From an uncultured Lachnobacterium sp. (GTDB lineage: Bacteria > Bacillota > Clostridia > Lachnospirales > Lachnospiraceae), in assembly GCA_900552085.1 (NCBI GenBank), contig URYB01000205.1:1-5275 (forward strand): DNA of 5,275 bases. The letters are read 5' to 3'. Below are positions 3,878 to 5,275 of this stretch, piece after piece. The first letter of the stretch is position 1; the number at the start of each line of letters is the position of its first letter. The translations under genes were made by a program, and so were the position numbers. Below the pieces are notes generated by a model. That model had not been told where the DNA came from, did not search any database, and was given only the letters and a program-made list of their open reading frames with translations.

Positions 3878-5275
3878 TTATGCCTCTGTTTCTGCTTTCT
3901 TGCAGAAGAGTTTCTTCAGGCAGCTAAATGCTACCAATACACCAAGAATCATCAGAAGAATTGCTACAATGAATTGTAAGCCATCTACAAGGAATGTAGC
4001 CTGACCAGATGCAATGGTCCTAACCAATGCAATGGTCTTCTGAATCAATGCAGTAAATGTAACTGCAAGCATGGCAAACATTGGAATATACAGTGTCCAT
4101 CCGGTTCTTCCAGTTGTCTTTAAGAATACAGCAAGTGCGATAAGAACCAATGCTGCAAGTAACTGGTTTGCAGAACCAAACAGTGGCCAGATATTGTTGT
4201 ATCCACCAAGTGTCAGCAGATATCCAAAGAACAATGTAATAATTGTTGCAAAATACTTATTGGTCAGAACTTTCTGCCATACCGGCATCTTGGAAGTATC
4301 GGTTGTATCTCCATAGAATAATTCCTGGAAAGACATACGTCCGATTCGTGCAACAGAATCCAGTGATGTAAGTGCTAATGCAGATACACACATTGTCATA
4401 AATACGGTTGCAACCTCTACCGGAATACCGAATTTCTCAAAGAATCCTGCGACACCAGTTGAGAAGATTGAGAATGGAGTACCTTCCGGCTTTGTTCCAT
4501 TGACTGCTACTGCACCAACAACAACCAGTGCAACGACACCAAGCAGTGACTCAACAACCATGGCACCGTAACCAACCATTGGCATATCTTTTTCATTGCT
4601 GATTGTTTTGGATGAAGTTCCGGAAGATACCAGACTGTGGAATCCGGATACCGCACCACATGCGATTGTTACGAACAAAGTAGGGAAGAGATAACTTCCG
4701 TCTACGTTAAATCCGTTGAATGCATTCAACTTCATGGTTGGATGCTCAGCGATCACACCAACGACTGCTCCGATGATCATTCCTAAAAGCATGAATGTTG
4801 TCATGTAATCACGAGGCTCCATCAAAAGCCACATTGGCATAACAGATGCAAGGAACAGGTAAGCCATAACGATGTAGATCCATGTTGTCTTTGTTGCATA
4901 GATTGGAAGCTGCATACCAATGACAAACATTACAACCAAAAGGCCGATTGCTACGATCGCACGTACCCACTCTTTCATCTTTCCGACTTTTTTCTGGATC
5001 AGTCCAAAAATGATAGCTACAACGATAAACAACATAGAAATGGATGCTGCTGCGGAGTTTGCGTAATTGGTTGCATCTGTAGCACCCTCAACGCCTTTTC
5101 CTACGAATGTTCCGGCAACCATATCGGTAAATGCTGCCATAACAAGAAGAGTAAATAACCAGCAGAACAACATGAACAACTTACGTCCGGTTCTACCGAT
5201 ATACTTCTCAATGATCATTCCCATGGATTTTCCATCATTCTTTACAGATGCATATAAAGCACCGAAATCCTGTAC
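3878..5275 (-). CDS. cstA: CstA family transporter (carbon starvation protein), 5' end outside window
   Basis: The frame is open to the window edge: codons before the internal Met at 5224 read V-Q-D-F-G-A-L-Y-A-S-V-K-N-D-G-K-S, so that Met is not the start. The visible part is 465 residues, the large C-terminal share of a short CstA (E. coli is 701). About 12 membrane segments are seen. Family marks, numbered from the Met at 5224, are the C-G-A-V-S-G-F-H-S-L-V-S-S-G-T loop near residues 189-203, L-T-S-L-D-S-V-A-R near 284-292, and G-S-A-N-Q-L-L-A-A-L near 350-359, which places it in the CstA/BtsT family. Members import pyruvate or peptides across the inner membrane, typically when carbon is limiting; which applies here cannot be told. 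It is upstream of and co-directional with the biotin operon, 171 bp away, and probably a separate unit because a terminator and a strong promoter lie between them. Confidence 0.92.
   Translation of the reverse strand, partial: VQDFGALYASVKNDGKSMGMIIEKYIGRTGRKLFMLFCWLFTLLVMAAFTDMVAGTFVGKGVEGATDATNYANSAAASISMLFIVVAIIFGLIQKKVGKMKEWVRAIVAIGLLVVMFVIGMQLPIYATKTTWIYIVMAYLFLASVMPMWLLMEPRDYMTTFMLLGMIIGAVVGVIAEHPTMKLNAFNGFNVDGSYLFPTLFVTIACGAVSGFHSLVSSGTSSKTISNEKDMPMVGYGAMVVESLLGVVALVVVGAVAVNGTKPEGTPFSIFSTGVAGFFEKFGIPVEVATVFMTMCVSALALTSLDSVARIGRMSFQELFYGDTTDTSKMPVWQKVLTNKYFATIITLFFGYLLTLGGYNNIWPLFGSANQLLAALVLIALAVFLKTTGRTGWTLYIPMFAMLAVTFTALIQKTIALVRTIASGQATFLVDGLQFIVAILLMILGVLVAFSCLKKLFCKKAETEA

Noticed and set aside
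5222..5224. ATG at 5224 as the start of cstA
   Set aside because: The frame stays open for 17 more codons to the window edge, these codons read like conserved CstA sequence, and there is no ribosome site before the ATG.

Overview
The window is a compact piece of a Firmicutes genome, most likely an anaerobic gut-type clostridium of the Lachnospiraceae. This rests on BirA-type TTGTTAAC operators, strong GGAGG ribosome sites, a stand-alone BioY, the clostridial style of the BioB and BioD sequences, and a GlmM start reading MGKYFGTDGFRG. The family call is an inference from sequence flavour; no species can be named. All six genes lie on the minus strand, so in transcription order the window reads right to left.

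Layout in transcription order: cstA, 5' end cut by the window edge (5275-3878), a multi-pass carbon-starvation/pyruvate-type transporter; a 171-bp regulatory intergenic region (3877-3707); then the biotin operon bioY (3706-3125), bioB (3062-2079), bioD (2075-1386), bioA (1383-193); a 154-bp gap (192-39); and the first 12 complete codons of glmM (38-1). No plus-strand gene is supported.

The biotin genes form one operon. bioB-bioD and bioD-bioA are separated by only 3 and 2 bases, and each gene has its own ribosome site. BioY is the substrate-binding unit of an ECF vitamin transporter. BioA turns KAPA into DAPA, BioD closes the ureido ring to give dethiobiotin, and BioB inserts sulfur to give biotin. 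bioF and all pimelate-forming genes are absent from the window, so the operon as seen starts at KAPA.

The most striking stretch is 3710-3802. It holds a promoter with two perfect consensus hexamers (TTGACA, 16 bp, TATAAT) and two BirA-type palindromes with the same 16-bp spacer, whose centres are 52 bp apart (about five helical turns). One covers the -10 edge, predicted start and ribosome site; the other covers the -35. The second palindrome sits inside a 17-bp stem followed by a U-run, so it probably also ends the cstA transcript. The other notable point is BioB, which has Ser where classical biotin synthases have the first [2Fe-2S] cysteine. That fits an alternative auxiliary-cluster type reported from anaerobes. 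The BioY also lacks the usual Lys of its D-x-x-K motif.
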